Below the pieces are notes generated by a model. It made no database searches. It saw only the letters and a list, made by a program, of their open reading frames with translations, and was not told the DNA's origin. A stretch of DNA of 64,000 nucleotides from Methyloceanibacter superfactus (GTDB lineage: Bacteria; Pseudomonadota; Alphaproteobacteria; Rhizobiales; Methyloligellaceae): positions 62,001 to 126,000 of the forward strand of contig NZ_LPWF01000004.1 of NCBI RefSeq assembly GCF_001723305.1, in the 5' to 3' direction. Shown here piece after piece: positions 54,715 through 64,000 of the stretch. Position 1 is the stretch's first letter, and every line of letters begins with the position of its first letter. The position numbers and the translations under genes are program-made.

Positions 54715-57189
54715 GACCAACGAGACTGAAGGCAAGACTGGCGGGCGCAAAATGACGCTCAACGTGCGCCGGACGGTGGAGTCCGGCCATGTGCGCCAGA
54801 GCTTCAGCCATGGGCGCAGCAAGTCCGTCGTGGTCGAGAAGAAAAAGCGCCGCTCGATCGGCTCGGCGCCCGCGGCACCCGCCGAAGAGGCCAAAGCCAA
54901 GCCGGCGGAAGCGGCCCCTGCCGCGCCGAAGCCCAAACCCACGCCCGCCGCTCAGCCGCGCCGTCCGGGCGTGGTCTTGCGCCAGCTTTCCGAGGACGAG
55001 AAGGGCGCCCGCGCCAAGGCGCTCGCCGATTCGAAGGTGCGCCAAGCCGAAGAGACCGAGCGGGCCAAGGAGATGGCCGCGCAGGAGGCCCTCGCCGAAG
55101 TGCAGCGCGCCAAGGAGGCCAAGGAAGCCGAGGCGCGCAAGCTCGAGGAAGAGGCGAACAAGGCAGCCGAGGAACAGGCGAAGCCGAAGGCTGAGGAGCC
55201 GCCGCGCAGCAAGCACCTCAAGCAAGAAACCGAGGAAGCCCCGTCACGCACGCCTGACGCCCGCCACAAGAAGGGCACGCCCGCGCCCCGCCGCAACGAG
55301 GAGCGGCGCGTCCGCGGCCGCCTCACCATCACCAACGCGCTCGACGAGGAGCAGCGCCAGCGGAGCTTGGCCTCGCTCAAGCGTCACCGCGAGCGCCAGA
55401 AGAAGCAGGGCACCGGCCCGCAATCCACTCAGAAGATCCAACGCGAGGTGGTGATCCCCGAGGTCATCACCATCCAAGAGCTCGCCAACCGCATGGCCGA
55501 GCGCGGCGTCGACGTCATCAAGTTCCTGATGAAAGACGGCGCCATGCACAAGATCACCGACGTCATCGACTCCGATACCGCGCAGCTCATCGCCGAGGAT
55601 TTCGGACATACAGTGCGCCGCGTCTCGGAGGCCGATGTCGAAGAAGGCTTCATCGGGGCCAAGGACGAAGACGAGGATCTTCAGCCGCGAGCGCCGATCG
55701 TCACCATCATGGGCCATGTCGACCACGGCAAGACGTCGCTGCTCGACGCCATTCGCCTGGCAAATGTGGTTTCCCAGGAGGCTGGCGGCATCACCCAGCA
55801 TATCGGCGCCTATCAGGTCGAAGTGCCGTCGGGCCAGAAGATCACCTTCATCGACACCCCTGGCCATGAGGCGTTCACCGCCATGCGGCAGCGTGGCGCC
55901 AAGGTCACCGACATCGTCATCCTGGTGGTGGCTGCCGACGACGGCGTGAAGCCGCAGACGATCGAGGCGATCAATCACGCCAAGGCCGCGCGCGTGCCCA
56001 TGATCGTCGCCATCAACAAAATCGATAAGCAAGGCGCCGATCCGAAGCGCGTGCGCACCGAGTTGCTCAGCCACGAGATCGTGGTGGAGAGCCTGGGCGG
56101 TGACACGCTCGAGATCGAGGTTTCGGCGCTCAAGAAGACGGGTCTCGACAAGCTGCTCGAAGCCATCGCCCTGCAGGCGGAAGTGTTGGAACTCAAGGCT
56201 AATCCCGAACGGGACGCCGAAGGCGTCATCGTCGAGGCCAAGCTCGAGCGCGGGCGCGGCCCGGTGGGCACGGCGCTCGTGCAGCGCGGCACGCTCCGGC
56301 TCGGCGATCTGATCGTGGCGGGTTCGGCCTATGGCCGCGTCCGCGCGCTGATCACGACCTCGGCGATCAAGTCAAAGAGGCCGGTCCGTCGGTGCCGGTC
56401 GAGGTGCTGGGATTCGACTCGGCGCCCGAAGCCGGCGACCAGTTCGCCGTGGTCGAGAGCGAGGCGCGTGCCCGCGAGATCACCGACTATCGCATGCGCG
56501 AGCGGCGCAAGCGGCTGGCGGTGGCCGGCCAGCGCGGCAGCCTCGAGCAGATGATGAGCCAGTTGAAGGAAACCGGCGTCAAGGAATTCACGCTCGTGAT
56601 CAAGGGTGACGTGCAGGGCTCGGTCGAGGCCATCACCTCGGCGCTTGCCGCACTCGGCACCGATGAGGTCCGGGCCCGCGTCGTGCACGCCGGCGCGGCG
56701 GCATCACCGAATCGGACGTGTCGCTGGCGGCAACGTCGGGCGCGGTCTTGCTGGCCTTCAATGTGCGCGCCAACGCGCAGGCCCGGGAAGCGGCCGAGCG
56801 GGACGGCGTCGAGATTCGCCAATACGCGGTGATTTACGACCTGGTCGACGACATCAAACAGGCCATGTCCGGCCTGCTGGCGCCGACCAGGCGCGAAACC
56901 TTCCTCGGCAATGCCGAAATCCTGGAGGTGTTCACCATCTCCAAGGTCGGCAAGGTGGCCGGCTGCCGCGTCACCGAAGGCAAGGTCGAGCGTGGCGCCC
57001 ATGTCCGGCTGATCCGCGACAACGTCGTGGTGCACGAAGGCAAGCTCTCCACTCTGAAGCGCTTCAAGGACGAGGTGAAAGAGGTGGTGTCCGGCCAGGA
57101 ATGCGGCATGGCCTCGAGGCTACCAGGACATGCGCCAGGGCGACGTCATCGAGTGCTTCGAAGTCGAGCACGTTCAGCGCACGCTCTAG
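54707..57189 (+). CDS. infB: Translation initiation factor IF-2 (four bases missing)
   Basis: GTPase placing initiator tRNA on the 30S subunit. The alphaproteobacterial N-terminal Ala/Glu/Lys-rich region (about 40-230) is followed by the IF2_N segment and the G domain: [12 protein letters not shown] (G1), DTPGHEAF (G3), NKIDK (G4). The frame breaks near 56354 (ALI, then [13 protein letters not shown] after repair), 56697 ([12 protein letters not shown]) and 57111-57120, where two bases are missing ([13 protein letters not shown]). With four added bases the gene is 829 codons ending at TAG 57189, with the family's QRTL-type end. Being essential, infB cannot truly be broken like this. Confidence 0.95.
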
Positions 57190-57232
57190 GCAGCTACGGC
57201 CGCATCGGCCTCACGCCAGAAAGAGAGCGAGC

Positions 57233-57628
57233 ATGACGCGGGCGAAATCAAAAGCCTCCAGAGCGCCAAGCCAGCGCCAATTGAAGGTGGGCGAGCTGAT
57301 CCGGCACGCGCTGGCCGAGATTTTCACGCGCGGCGAGGTCATGGACGAGGTGGTCAGCAAGCACTCGCTCACCGTGCCGGAAGTCCGCATGACGCCCGAC
57401 CTCAAGCTCGCCACGGCCTATGTGATGCCGCTCGGCGGCGGCGAGGCGGAAGAGGTGGTGGCTCATCTCGAGAAGCATAAGCGCTTCCTGCGCGGCGAGA
57501 TGGCCAAGCGGGTGAACCTCAAATTCATGCCGGAACTTCGGTTCCGGGTGGACGTCTCGTTCGAAGCGTCCTCCCGCATCGACGAGTTGCTCGCCTCGCC
57601 GCAGGTCGCCCGCGACCTCGACGACTAG
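57233..57628 (+). CDS. rbfA: Ribosome-binding factor A
   Basis: Cold-shock-type 30S maturation factor, 131 residues, compact KH-like fold. Family features: [35 protein letters not shown] and [16 protein letters not shown]. Start ATG preceded by GAGAG. Lies between infB (43 bases upstream) and truB (24 bases downstream) as in most bacteria. Confidence 0.96.
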   Translation: MTRAKSKASRAPSQRQLKVGELIRHALAEIFTRGEVMDEVVSKHSLTVPEVRMTPDLKLATAYVMPLGGGEAEEVVAHLEKHKRFLRGEMAKRVNLKFMPELRFRVDVSFEASSRIDELLASPQVARDLDD

Positions 57629-57652
57629 CGGCCGAATCCGGAGCAAACCACC

Positions 57653-58572
57653 ATGGCGCGGCGGCGAAAGGGCCAATCGGTCAACGGCTGGCTTATCCTC
57701 GACAAGCCGCAAGGCCTGACCTCGACCAAGGCGGTTGGACGGGTGAAACGTCTCTACGACGCCAATAAGGCAGGCCATGCCGGCACCCTCGATCCGCTGG
57801 CTACGGGCATCTTGCCCATCGCTTTCGGCGAGGCGACCAAGACCGTGCCGTTCGTGGTCGACGGGACCAAGGCCTACCGCTTTACCGTGCGCTTCGGCGC
57901 GGAGACCGACACCGACGACGCCGAAGGCACGGTGACGGAGACGAGCGACCGGCGGCCCTCGCGCGCAGAGATCGAGGCGGCGCTTCCCCAATTCACCGGC
58001 GAAATTTCCCAGATGCCGCCGCGCTATTCGGCGCTCAAGGTGGACGGCGCGCGGGCCTACGACCTGGCCCGCGACGAGGAGGCGTTCGAGCTGGCGCCCC
58101 GGGTCGTGACCATCGAGCGCTCGAGCTGATGGAATGTCCAGACCGGGACATTTGCGTGATCGAGGCCGAGTGCGGCAAAGGCACCTATGTGCGGTCGATC
58201 GCCCGCGACCTCGGCCGGGCGCTGGGCTGCTTTGGCCATGTGGAGGCCTTGCGGCGGACCCGGGTGGGCACTTTCAGCGAGGCGGACGCCCTGCCCCTCG
58301 ACCGGATCGAGGAGGCCGGCGCGCAAGGCCCGGACGCCCTATTCAGCCTCTTGCGGCCGGTGGAGACGGGTCTCCAGGATGTCCCGTCCCTCAATCTGAG
58401 CAGCGCCGATGCGGCCCGGCTCCGGCAGGGCCAGGCCGTGCTTCTGCGCGGCCGGGATGCCCCGATCATGACCGGGACGGTCTATGCGACCTCAAAAGGG
58501 GCGCTGGTGGCGCTGGGAGAGGTGAGCCAGGGCGAGTTCAAGCCCCGGCGAATCTTCAATTTGCCGGGCTAG
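57653..58572 (+). CDS. truB: tRNA pseudouridine-55 synthase TruB (frame broken once)
   Basis: Forms pseudouridine 55 in the T-loop of tRNA; 306 residues after adding one base near 58120, where IERSS-stop becomes [13 protein letters not shown]. Catalytic aspartate in [15 protein letters not shown] (about residues 42-56, D48). Other motifs: [34 protein letters not shown] and [15 protein letters not shown]. The C-terminal PUA-like domain is short, as in other alphaproteobacteria. Last gene of the rimP operon before the 182-base gap to rpsO. Confidence 0.95.
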
Positions 58573-58754
58573 AGGGGCCTCTTCTCCGGCTCTAGGGAGC
58601 CAGAGATTCCGCTGGTCTCGGGCACGATTATCCCTATATTGCAGCGGTTGCGCGGGAGGCTGCTTTGGCGGCCCGATTGCGCATATTTTGAGCTGACCGT
58701 GCTGGACGACATCCCGGCCCGGCCCTGAAAACCCCTAACAGCAAGGATTTTACG

Positions 58755-59024
58755 ATGTCGGTTAGCGCTGAGCGTAAGCAAGAGCTCATCCAGGAATATG
58801 CGACCAAATCAGGCGATACGGGATCTCCCGAGGTCCAGGTTGCCATCCTGACCGAGCGGATCACCAATCTCACCGAGCATTTCAAGACGCACGGTAAAGA
58901 CAATCATTCGCGTCGCGGCCTGCTGAAAATGGTCAGCCAGCGGCGCCGGCTGCTCGACTATGTCAAGTCGTCAGACCAGGACAGGTATCAAAAGCTCATC
59001 AATCGGCTCGGCATCCGCCGGTAA
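58755..59024 (+). CDS. rpsO: 30S ribosomal protein S15
   Basis: Primary 16S rRNA-binding protein of the platform, 89 residues, full length, with [28 protein letters not shown] and [21 protein letters not shown] classic rho-independent terminator overlaps its stop, so it is followed by pnp through partial read-through or a separate promoter, as in E. coli. Confidence 0.98.
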   Translation: MSVSAERKQELIQEYATKSGDTGSPEVQVAILTERITNLTEHFKTHGKDNHSRRGLLKMVSQRRRLLDYVKSSDQDRYQKLINRLGIRR

Positions 59025-59051
59025 CGTCTTCGCTTTCGCGAAGGCGTTTTT
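59024..59051 (+). terminator. Rho-independent terminator after rpsO
   Basis: Stem ACGTCTTCGC / GCGAAGGCGT (one G-U pair) with loop TTTC (59034-59037), followed by a five-T run (59047-59051). It begins at the last base of the rpsO stop codon. Confidence 0.85.
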
Positions 59052-59140
59052 GGTTTGAGCTTTTGCATTTGAACGGGCCAGTCCCCGCGCCACCGGGCGT
59101 TGGGACCGCCTTATCTTTCCCCACACAATGGGACATGAAC

Positions 59141-61261
59141 ATGTTTGAAAAACACACCGTAGAAATCGAATGGGGCGGCCGCCCCCTGACGCTGGAGACT
59201 GGCAGGATCGCCCGCCAGGCCGACGGCGCCGTGCTGGCCACCTATGGCGAGACATCCGTTCTCGCCACCGTCGTTGCCGCCAAGGAGGAGAGGGTCGGCA
59301 TCGACTTCTTCCCTCTGACCGTGAACTACCAGGAGAAGACCTTCGCCGCGGGTAAGATCCCGGGTGGCTTCTTCAAGCGCGAGGGGCGTCCGACCGAGAA
59401 GGATACGCTGACCTCGCGCCTGATCGACCGGCCGATCCGTCCGCTGTTCGCCAAGGGCTTCAAGAACGAGACGCAAGTCATCACCACCGTGCTGTCGCAC
59501 GACATGGAAAACGATCCCGACATTCTGGCCTTGGTTGCCGCCTCCGCCGCGCTGACCCTTTCCGGCATTCCCTTCCTGGGGCCGATCGGTGCCGCGCGCG
59601 TCGGCTATATCGAAGGCAAGTATGTGCTCAACCCGATGATCGACGAGATGCCCGAGACGGCGCTCGATCTCGTGGTCGCGGGCACGGCGGACGCCGTGCT
59701 GATGGTGGAATCGGAGGCCAAGGAGCTTGACGAGGACATCATGCTTGGCGCCGTGATGTTCGGCCATCAGCAGTTCCAGCCGGTGCTCGACGCCATCGTC
59801 AAGCTCGCCGAGAAGGCTGCCAAGGAGCCCTGGGCGCTCAAGAAGATCGACAATTCGGAGCTCGTGGCCAAGGTCGGCGCGCTTGCCGAAGCCGGCCTGC
59901 GCGACGCCTACTCCATCGCCAGCAAGCAGGAGCGCCGCGACGGCATCGCCAAGGTCAAGGAGACGGTCATCGCCGCGCTCGTGCCCGAGGACGCCGACGC
60001 GACCCTGGCATCAAACGTGTCCGCTGCCTTCAAAGAGGCCGAGAAGAACCTCGTGCGCTCGGGCATTCTCGACACGTCCCGGCGCATCGACGGCCGCGAC
60101 CTGTCAACGGTCCGCCCGATCGTGTGCGAGGTCGGCATACTGCCCCGCACCCATGGTAGCGCGCTGTTCACGCGCGGCGAGACGCAGTCGCTCACCGTCG
60201 CCACGCTCGGCACTGGCGAGGACGAGCAGTTCGTCGACGCGCTCCAGGGCACCTACAAAGAGTCCTTCATGCTGCATTACAACTTCCCGCCCTTCTCGGT
60301 CGGCGAAGTTGGCCGCATGACAGGTCCGGGACGGCGCGAAATTGGCCATGGCAAGCTGGCTTGGCGCGCCATTCATCCGGTGCTGCCCGACCATGAGCAG
60401 TTCCCCTACACCATCCGTCTGGTTTCCGAGATCACGGAGTCGAACGGCTCCTCCTCAATGGCCACGGTGTGCGCCTCCTCGCTCGCCATGATGGATGCGG
60501 GCATTCCGCTCAAGAAGCCGGTCGCCGGTATCGCCATGGGCCTGATCAAGGAAGGCGAGCGCTTCGCCGTCCTGTCGGACATTCTCGGCGACGAGGATCA
60601 TCTCGGCGACATGGACTTCAAGGTTGCCGGTACGTCCGAGGGCATCACCTCCCTGCAGATGGACATCAAGATCACCGGCATCACCGAGGAGATCATGAAG
60701 GTCGCGCTCGATCAGGCGCGCGGCGGCCGCCACCATATCCTCGCCGAGATGGACAAGGCGCTCAACACCGCCCGTCCGGAGCTCGGCGAATACGCGCCGC
60801 GCATCGAGACCATCCACATTCCGGTCGACAAGATCCGCGAAGTGATCGGCTCCGGCGGTTCGGTGATCCGTGAGATCGTCGCGGAGTCCGGTGCCAAGAT
60901 CGACATCTCCGACGACGGCACGGTCAAGATTGCATCGTCGAACGCGGAATCGATCCGCGCGGCGATGGCCCGCATCAAGGGCATCACCGCCGAGCCCGAG
61001 GTCGGCGAGATCTACCAGGGCAAGGTCGTGAAGGTCATGGAGTTCGGCGCGTTCGTGAACTTCTTCGGTCCCAAGGACGGCCTCGTGCATATCTCGCAAC
61101 TCGCTGAAGGGCGTCCCGCTTCCGTCGCCGAAGTCGTCAAGGAAGGCGACCAGGTATGGGTGAAGTTGCTCGGCTTCGACGATCGCGGCAAGGTCAGGCT
61201 GTCGATGAAGGTCGTCGATCAGAAGACCGGCAAGGAGATCGAGAAAGCCGAAGCGAGCTAG
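59141..61261 (+). CDS. pnp: Polyribonucleotide nucleotidyltransferase (PNPase)
   Basis: 3'-5' phosphorolytic exoribonuclease, 706 residues from [11 protein letters not shown] (the ATG at 59135 would add two). Two RNase PH domains (about 1-220 and 310-545: [27 protein letters not shown] segments, [22 protein letters not shown]), a KH domain (about 552-612: [17 protein letters not shown]) and an S1 domain (about 620-690: [28 protein letters not shown]). Frame intact throughout. Terminator downstream. Confidence 0.97.
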   Translation: MFEKHTVEIEWGGRPLTLETGRIARQADGAVLATYGETSVLATVVAAKEERVGIDFFPLTVNYQEKTFAAGKIPGGFFKREGRPTEKDTLTSRLIDRPIRPLFAKGFKNETQVITTVLSHDMENDPDILALVAASAALTLSGIPFLGPIGAARVGYIEGKYVLNPMIDEMPETALDLVVAGTADAVLMVESEAKELDEDIMLGAVMFGHQQFQPVLDAIVKLAEKAAKEPWALKKIDNSELVAKVGALAEAGLRDAYSIASKQERRDGIAKVKETVIAALVPEDADATLASNVSAAFKEAEKNLVRSGILDTSRRIDGRDLSTVRPIVCEVGILPRTHGSALFTRGETQSLTVATLGTGEDEQFVDALQGTYKESFMLHYNFPPFSVGEVGRMTGPGRREIGHGKLAWRAIHPVLPDHEQFPYTIRLVSEITESNGSSSMATVCASSLAMMDAGIPLKKPVAGIAMGLIKEGERFAVLSDILGDEDHLGDMDFKVAGTSEGITSLQMDIKITGITEEIMKVALDQARGGRHHILAEMDKALNTARPELGEYAPRIETIHIPVDKIREVIGSGGSVIREIVAESGAKIDISDDGTVKIASSNAESIRAAMARIKGITAEPEVGEIYQGKVVKVMEFGAFVNFFGPKDGLVHISQLAEGRPASVAEVVKEGDQVWVKLLGFDDRGKVRLSMKVVDQKTGKEIEKAEAS

Positions 61262-61295
61262 AACTCGCGGAGCTTACATCGCAAACGATGAGAAA

Positions 61296-61322
61296 GGGGC
61301 GCTTCGGCGCCCCGATCTTTTT
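61296..61322 (+). terminator. Rho-independent terminator after pnp
   Basis: Perfect 7-base stem GGGGCGC / GCGCCCC with a TTCG tetraloop (61303-61306), then GATCTTTTT. Lies 35 bases after the pnp stop. Confidence 0.93.
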
Positions 61323-61350
61323 GTGCCGATAGGCGGTTTGTCGCCCCCCG

Positions 61351-61565
61351 CTATTGCGCGGAGGGGGCTTCGGGCGCCTTGGAGTCTTTGGCGCAACGCC
61401 AGCCGATGACGAAGTATTTGTTGTTGGCCTTCTGCCACTCGTCGGCCTTCTCGCCGCCGGTCCTGATGCAGGACACGACGTCGCCGGCGCCGCACCGGGA
61501 ACCTTGTATTCCTCGCACTTCTCCGGCGTGGCCAGGAGACATACCATCACAATGAGCTCGGCCAT
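61351..61565 (-). CDS. Small cysteine-containing protein of unknown function (frame broken once)
   Basis: Starts MAELIVMVCLLATPEKCEE after an ideal AAAGGAGGACGC site. One base seems missing near 61490 (GTGCGGCGCC); repair joins KVPGA to GDVVSCIRTGGEKADEWQ and NNKYFVIGWRCAKD, giving 71 residues with four cysteines (about 9, 17, 37, 58). No clear signal peptide. I do not recognise a characterised family, though the strong ribosome site and coherent repaired protein argue for a real gene. It is convergent with pnp and upstream of fabI on the same strand as the fab genes' opposite end. Confidence 0.65.
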
Positions 61566-61689
61566 GCGTCCTCCTTTTACTTGCTGTCCGACGCCATCCG
61601 GGCGTCCATACGCGGACAGGATCCTTCTTATGGGGGCCTAGATCGTAAGCCCGTCGGCCCGTGTCAATATGGCGGGCGCCTTGTCCTTA

Positions 61690-62574
61690 CTACTGCGCCG
61701 CCTCACGCGGGGTCACTTTGTCGACAGCATTCTCAAGTTCTTCGGCCCGCTCCATCGCCTTGAGCGACTGCAGGTCGGGCATGAAGGTGGTCGAGTAGCC
61801 GCAATCCACGAAATGGACCTCGCCGGTGACCGCGCCGGACAGGTCCGACAGCAGATAGAGCGCGGCACCGCCGACCTCGTCCAGCTTCGGCGAGCGGCGC
61901 ATGGGCGCATGGCGCTGCTGATAATGGAGCAGCGTGCGCGCATCCGAGATGCCGGCACCGGCCAGCGTGCGCATCGGCCCGGCTGACAGGGCGTTCACCC
62001 GGATGCCGCGCGGGCCGAAATCGGACGCCAGATATTTGACGCTGGTCTCGAGCGCCGCCTTGGCCACGCCCATGACGTTGTAGCAAGGCACCACCCTGGT
62101 CGCGCCGCCATAGGTCAGGGTCAGCAGCGAGCCGCCTTCGCTCATCATGTCGGTGGCGAGCTTGCAGATCTCCGTGAACGAGAAGCAGGAGATCACCATG
62201 GTGTGCTCGAAATTCTTGCGGGTCGTGTCGCAGTAGCGGCCCTTGAGCTCGTTACGATCCGAGAAGGCCAGCGCGTGCACGACGAAATCCAGAGAACCCC
62301 ACTCTTTCCGGATCACGTCGAACATTCGCTCGACGCTCGCGAGATCCTCAACGTCGACCTCTTCGATGATCTTGGCGCCGATGGACTCAGCCAAAGGCAC
62401 GGCGCGACGGCCGAATGCGCCGCCCTGATAGCTGAAGGCAAGCTCGGCGCCTTGGCCGTGCAGCACGCGGGCGATGCCCCAGGCGATGGAGCGATCGTTG
62501 GCGACGCCCATCACCAGGCCCCGCTTTCCCGCCATCAGCGGTCCTGCCTCAGCGATGTCTCTTGTTGGTGCCAT
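61690..62574 (-). CDS. fabI: Enoyl-[acyl-carrier-protein] reductase FabI
   Basis: NADH-dependent reductase completing each fatty-acid elongation cycle; 294 residues. SDR fold with nucleotide-binding GVANDRSIAWGIA and the catalytic Tyr-Lys of the FabI type in CYNVMGVAKAALE. The substrate loop PMRTLAGAGISD is present. Follows fabB by 47 bases on the same strand. The two-step start choice (MAPTRDIAEAG or MAGKRGLVMG) cannot be settled. Confidence 0.95.
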   Translation of the reverse strand: MAPTRDIAEAGPLMAGKRGLVMGVANDRSIAWGIARVLHGQGAELAFSYQGGAFGRRAVPLAESIGAKIIEEVDVEDLASVERMFDVIRKEWGSLDFVVHALAFSDRNELKGRYCDTTRKNFEHTMVISCFSFTEICKLATDMMSEGGSLLTLTYGGATRVVPCYNVMGVAKAALETSVKYLASDFGPRGIRVNALSAGPMRTLAGAGISDARTLLHYQQRHAPMRRSPKLDEVGGAALYLLSDLSGAVTGEVHFVDCGYSTTFMPDLQSLKAMERAEELENAVDKVTPREAAQ

Positions 62575-62621
62575 GGTACTTACTCTGCTTAGGGGTTAAT
62601 TTCCGCCGGGTTCCCCGTTCC

Positions 62622-63842
62622 TCAGTTATCCAAACGACGGAATACGAGTGTGGCGTTGGTGCCGCCAAATCCAAAGCTGTTCGACATCACGGTGTTAATG
62701 GCGACATTGTCCTGCCGCTTTAGCGCGATGGGCATATCGGCGACCTCCGGATCGAGATTCTCGATATTGGCGGACTCGCAGACGAAGCCGTTATGCATCA
62801 TCAGCAGCGAGTAGATCGCCTCATGCACGCCAGCGGCGCCCAGCGAGTGGCCGGTGAGCGACTTGGTAGCGCTGATGGGCGGGCAGTCGTCACCGAATAC
62901 TTCCCGGATCGCCTCGATCTCGCGTATATCGCCCTGCGGCGTCGAGGTCGCATGCGGATTGATGTAGTCGATCTTGTCACCGTTCAGGTTCTGCATGGCC
63001 ATGCGCATGCAACGCACCGCGCCCTCGCCCGACGGCAGCACCATGTCGAAGCCGTCCGACGTGGCGCCGTAGCCCACCAACTCCGCATAGATATGGGCAC
63101 CACGCGCCTTGGCGTGCTCCAGCTCCTCGAGCACCACGACGCCGGCGCCGCCGGCAATGACGAAGCCGTCGCGGGCGGTGTCGTAGGCGCGGCTCGCCTT
63201 CTCGGGCTGATCGTTGAAGTCGGACGACATGGCGTTCATGGCGTCGAATAGGACGGACAAGGTCCAGTCGAGCTCCTCGCCGCCGCCGGCGAACACGATG
63301 TCCTGCTTGCCGAGCTGGATCAGCTCGCTCGCATTGCCGATGCAATGGGCGGACGTGGAGCAGGCCGACGAGATGGAATAGCTCACGCCCTTGATGTGGT
63401 AGGGCGTCGATAGGGTGGCCGAATTGGTGGACGACATCGATTTCGGCACCTCGAAGGGCCCGACCTTTTTCGGACCCTTCTCGCGCGTGGTGTCGGCCGC
63501 CTGGACGATGGCCCGGGTCGAGGGGCCGCCGGAGCCCATGATCAGGCCGGTGCGCTCGTTGGAGATGTCCTTCTCCTCGAGGCCCGCATCGCGGATCGCC
63601 TGCTCCATGGCAATGTAGTTCCACCCGGCGCCGGCGCCCATAAAGCGACGGACCTTGCGGTCGATCATCTCCTCCCAGTCGAGCTTGGGCGCGCCATGAA
63701 CCTGACAGCGGAAGCCGAGCTCCGCATAGGTCTCGGCCTTGACTAGGCCGGACTTCGCCTCGCGCAGCGATGCCAGCACCTCCTGGGCGCTGTTGCCGAT
63801 GGAGGACACGATGCCCATGCCGGTCACGACCACGCGTTTCAT
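62622..63842 (-). CDS. fabB: Beta-ketoacyl-ACP synthase I FabB
   Basis: Condensing enzyme of unsaturated fatty-acid synthesis, 406 residues. Catalytic triad: Cys in [12 protein letters not shown], His in [11 protein letters not shown] and His in [13 protein letters not shown]. The pairing with fabA upstream (36 bases) and fabI downstream marks the anaerobic unsaturated fatty-acid route typical of many alphaproteobacteria. Confidence 0.97.
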   Translation of the reverse strand: MKRVVVTGMGIVSSIGNSAQEVLASLREAKSGLVKAETYAELGFRCQVHGAPKLDWEEMIDRKVRRFMGAGAGWNYIAMEQAIRDAGLEEKDISNERTGLIMGSGGPSTRAIVQAADTTREKGPKKVGPFEVPKSMSSTNSATLSTPYHIKGVSYSISSACSTSAHCIGNASELIQLGKQDIVFAGGGEELDWTLSVLFDAMNAMSSDFNDQPEKASRAYDTARDGFVIAGGAGVVVLEELEHAKARGAHIYAELVGYGATSDGFDMVLPSGEGAVRCMRMAMQNLNGDKIDYINPHATSTPQGDIREIEAIREVFGDDCPPISATKSLTGHSLGAAGVHEAIYSLLMMHNGFVCESANIENLDPEVADMPIALKRQDNVAINTVMSNSFGFGGTNATLVFRRLDN

Positions 63843-63878
63843 GGGGTCAACGTCCTTGAAATCAGTGCCGCAAAAAGA

Positions 63879-64000
63879 TCAAGCACCAGCAGGTGCGGCT
63901 TCGTCCGCTTGGAACAGGCCGACCCTCAGGTCCTTGGCCGTGTAGATCGTCTCGCCGTCGGCCTTGACCCAACCATCGCCGGTGCCGAGGGTAAATTTGC
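63879..64000 (-). CDS. fabA: FabA, 3-hydroxydecanoyl-ACP dehydratase (C-terminal fragment)
   Basis: The last 40 residues of FabA, cut by the right edge: [20 protein letters not shown] followed by KDLRVGLFQ, the conserved C-terminal end of this dehydratase/isomerase. The stop is 36 bases before fabB. In rhizobia an irr gene often lies upstream of fabA, but that would be outside this window. Confidence 0.88.
   Translation of the reverse strand, partial: KFTLGTGDGWVKADGETIYTAKDLRVGLFQADEAAPAGA

Noticed and set aside
54707..57189. Programmed frameshifting or gene splitting of infB
   Set aside because: No slippery heptamer with a downstream pseudoknot at the breaks, and four separate bases are needed; other genes show the same type of break, so error explains it better.
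1..64000. CRISPR arrays, tRNA or rRNA genes, insertion sequences, phage genes
   Set aside because: No regularly spaced repeats, no recognisable cloverleaf or rRNA segment, no transposase or integrase motif found by eye; a tRNA scan program would settle the tRNA question.

Overview
The window looks like a chromosomal segment of a GC-rich alphaproteobacterium, most likely Hyphomicrobiales. I infer this from the fabA-fabB-fabI order, the miaB-phoH-ybeY-corC-lnt-HTH-metK-trmB run, the fused YlxR/L7Ae protein, an IalB-family protein and a full cpa/tad pilus locus. I see no rRNA, tRNA, CRISPR array, insertion sequence or prophage gene. No stretch longer than about 300 bases lacks a gene.

Layout: (1) 1-6.3 kb: the end of a YejABEF-type peptide importer with a cation diffusion facilitator gene inserted between yejE and yejF, a 25-residue membrane peptide, an NlpC/P60 hydrolase, an M17 aminopeptidase and a glutathione transferase. 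(2) 6.4-21.5 kb: a tad/cpa pilus locus (tadD; cpaA-B-C-D-E-F-tadB-tadC on the minus strand; a stand-alone secretin N-domain protein; two tandem VWA TadG paralogues; two TadE pseudopilins) with no Flp pilin gene visible. (3) 21.5-26.1 kb: rimO, an IalB protein and a long AsmA protein. (4) 26.2-34.0 kb: a probable iron-linked periplasmic/outer-membrane operon (imelysin, OprB porin, di-haem DHOR protein, second imelysin, DUF1513) with a divergent LysR gene. (5) 34.1-41.4 kb: an alpha-2-macroglobulin and penicillin-binding protein 1C pair. (6) 41.4-51.6 kb: a small lysine-rich protein, a LigC-type DNA ligase, then miaB-phoH-ybeY-corC-lnt, an HTH regulator, metK, trmB and a DUF1311 protein. (7) 51.6-61.3 kb: the translation/RNA operon rimP-nusA-ylxR-infB-rbfA-truB, then rpsO and pnp. 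(8) 61.3-64 kb: a small cysteine-containing protein, then fabI, fabB and the end of fabA.

The main caution is about sequence quality. About 24 single-base indels interrupt 15 genes, including essential single-copy genes such as infB, lnt and truB. All but one look like a missing base, and adding the missing bases restores an exact multiple of three and a family-typical protein each time. I therefore annotate these genes as one CDS each and read the breaks as probable sequencing or assembly errors, not decay.

How the genes work together: the tad genes form one secretion/pilus machine (ATPases CpaF and CpaE, platform TadB/TadC, secretin CpaC with CpaB and CpaD, peptidase CpaA, surface components TadE/TadG). 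The imelysin cluster probably handles iron or another metal in the envelope, using c-type haems. The A2M/PbpC pair is an envelope protection and repair module. The remaining genes are housekeeping. The least ordinary points are the metal exporter coupled into the yej operon, the duplicated TadG proteins with an acidic insert and a leftover repeat, the imelysin paralogue lacking the motif histidine with an OprB porin inside its operon, and several candidate leader RNA structures.
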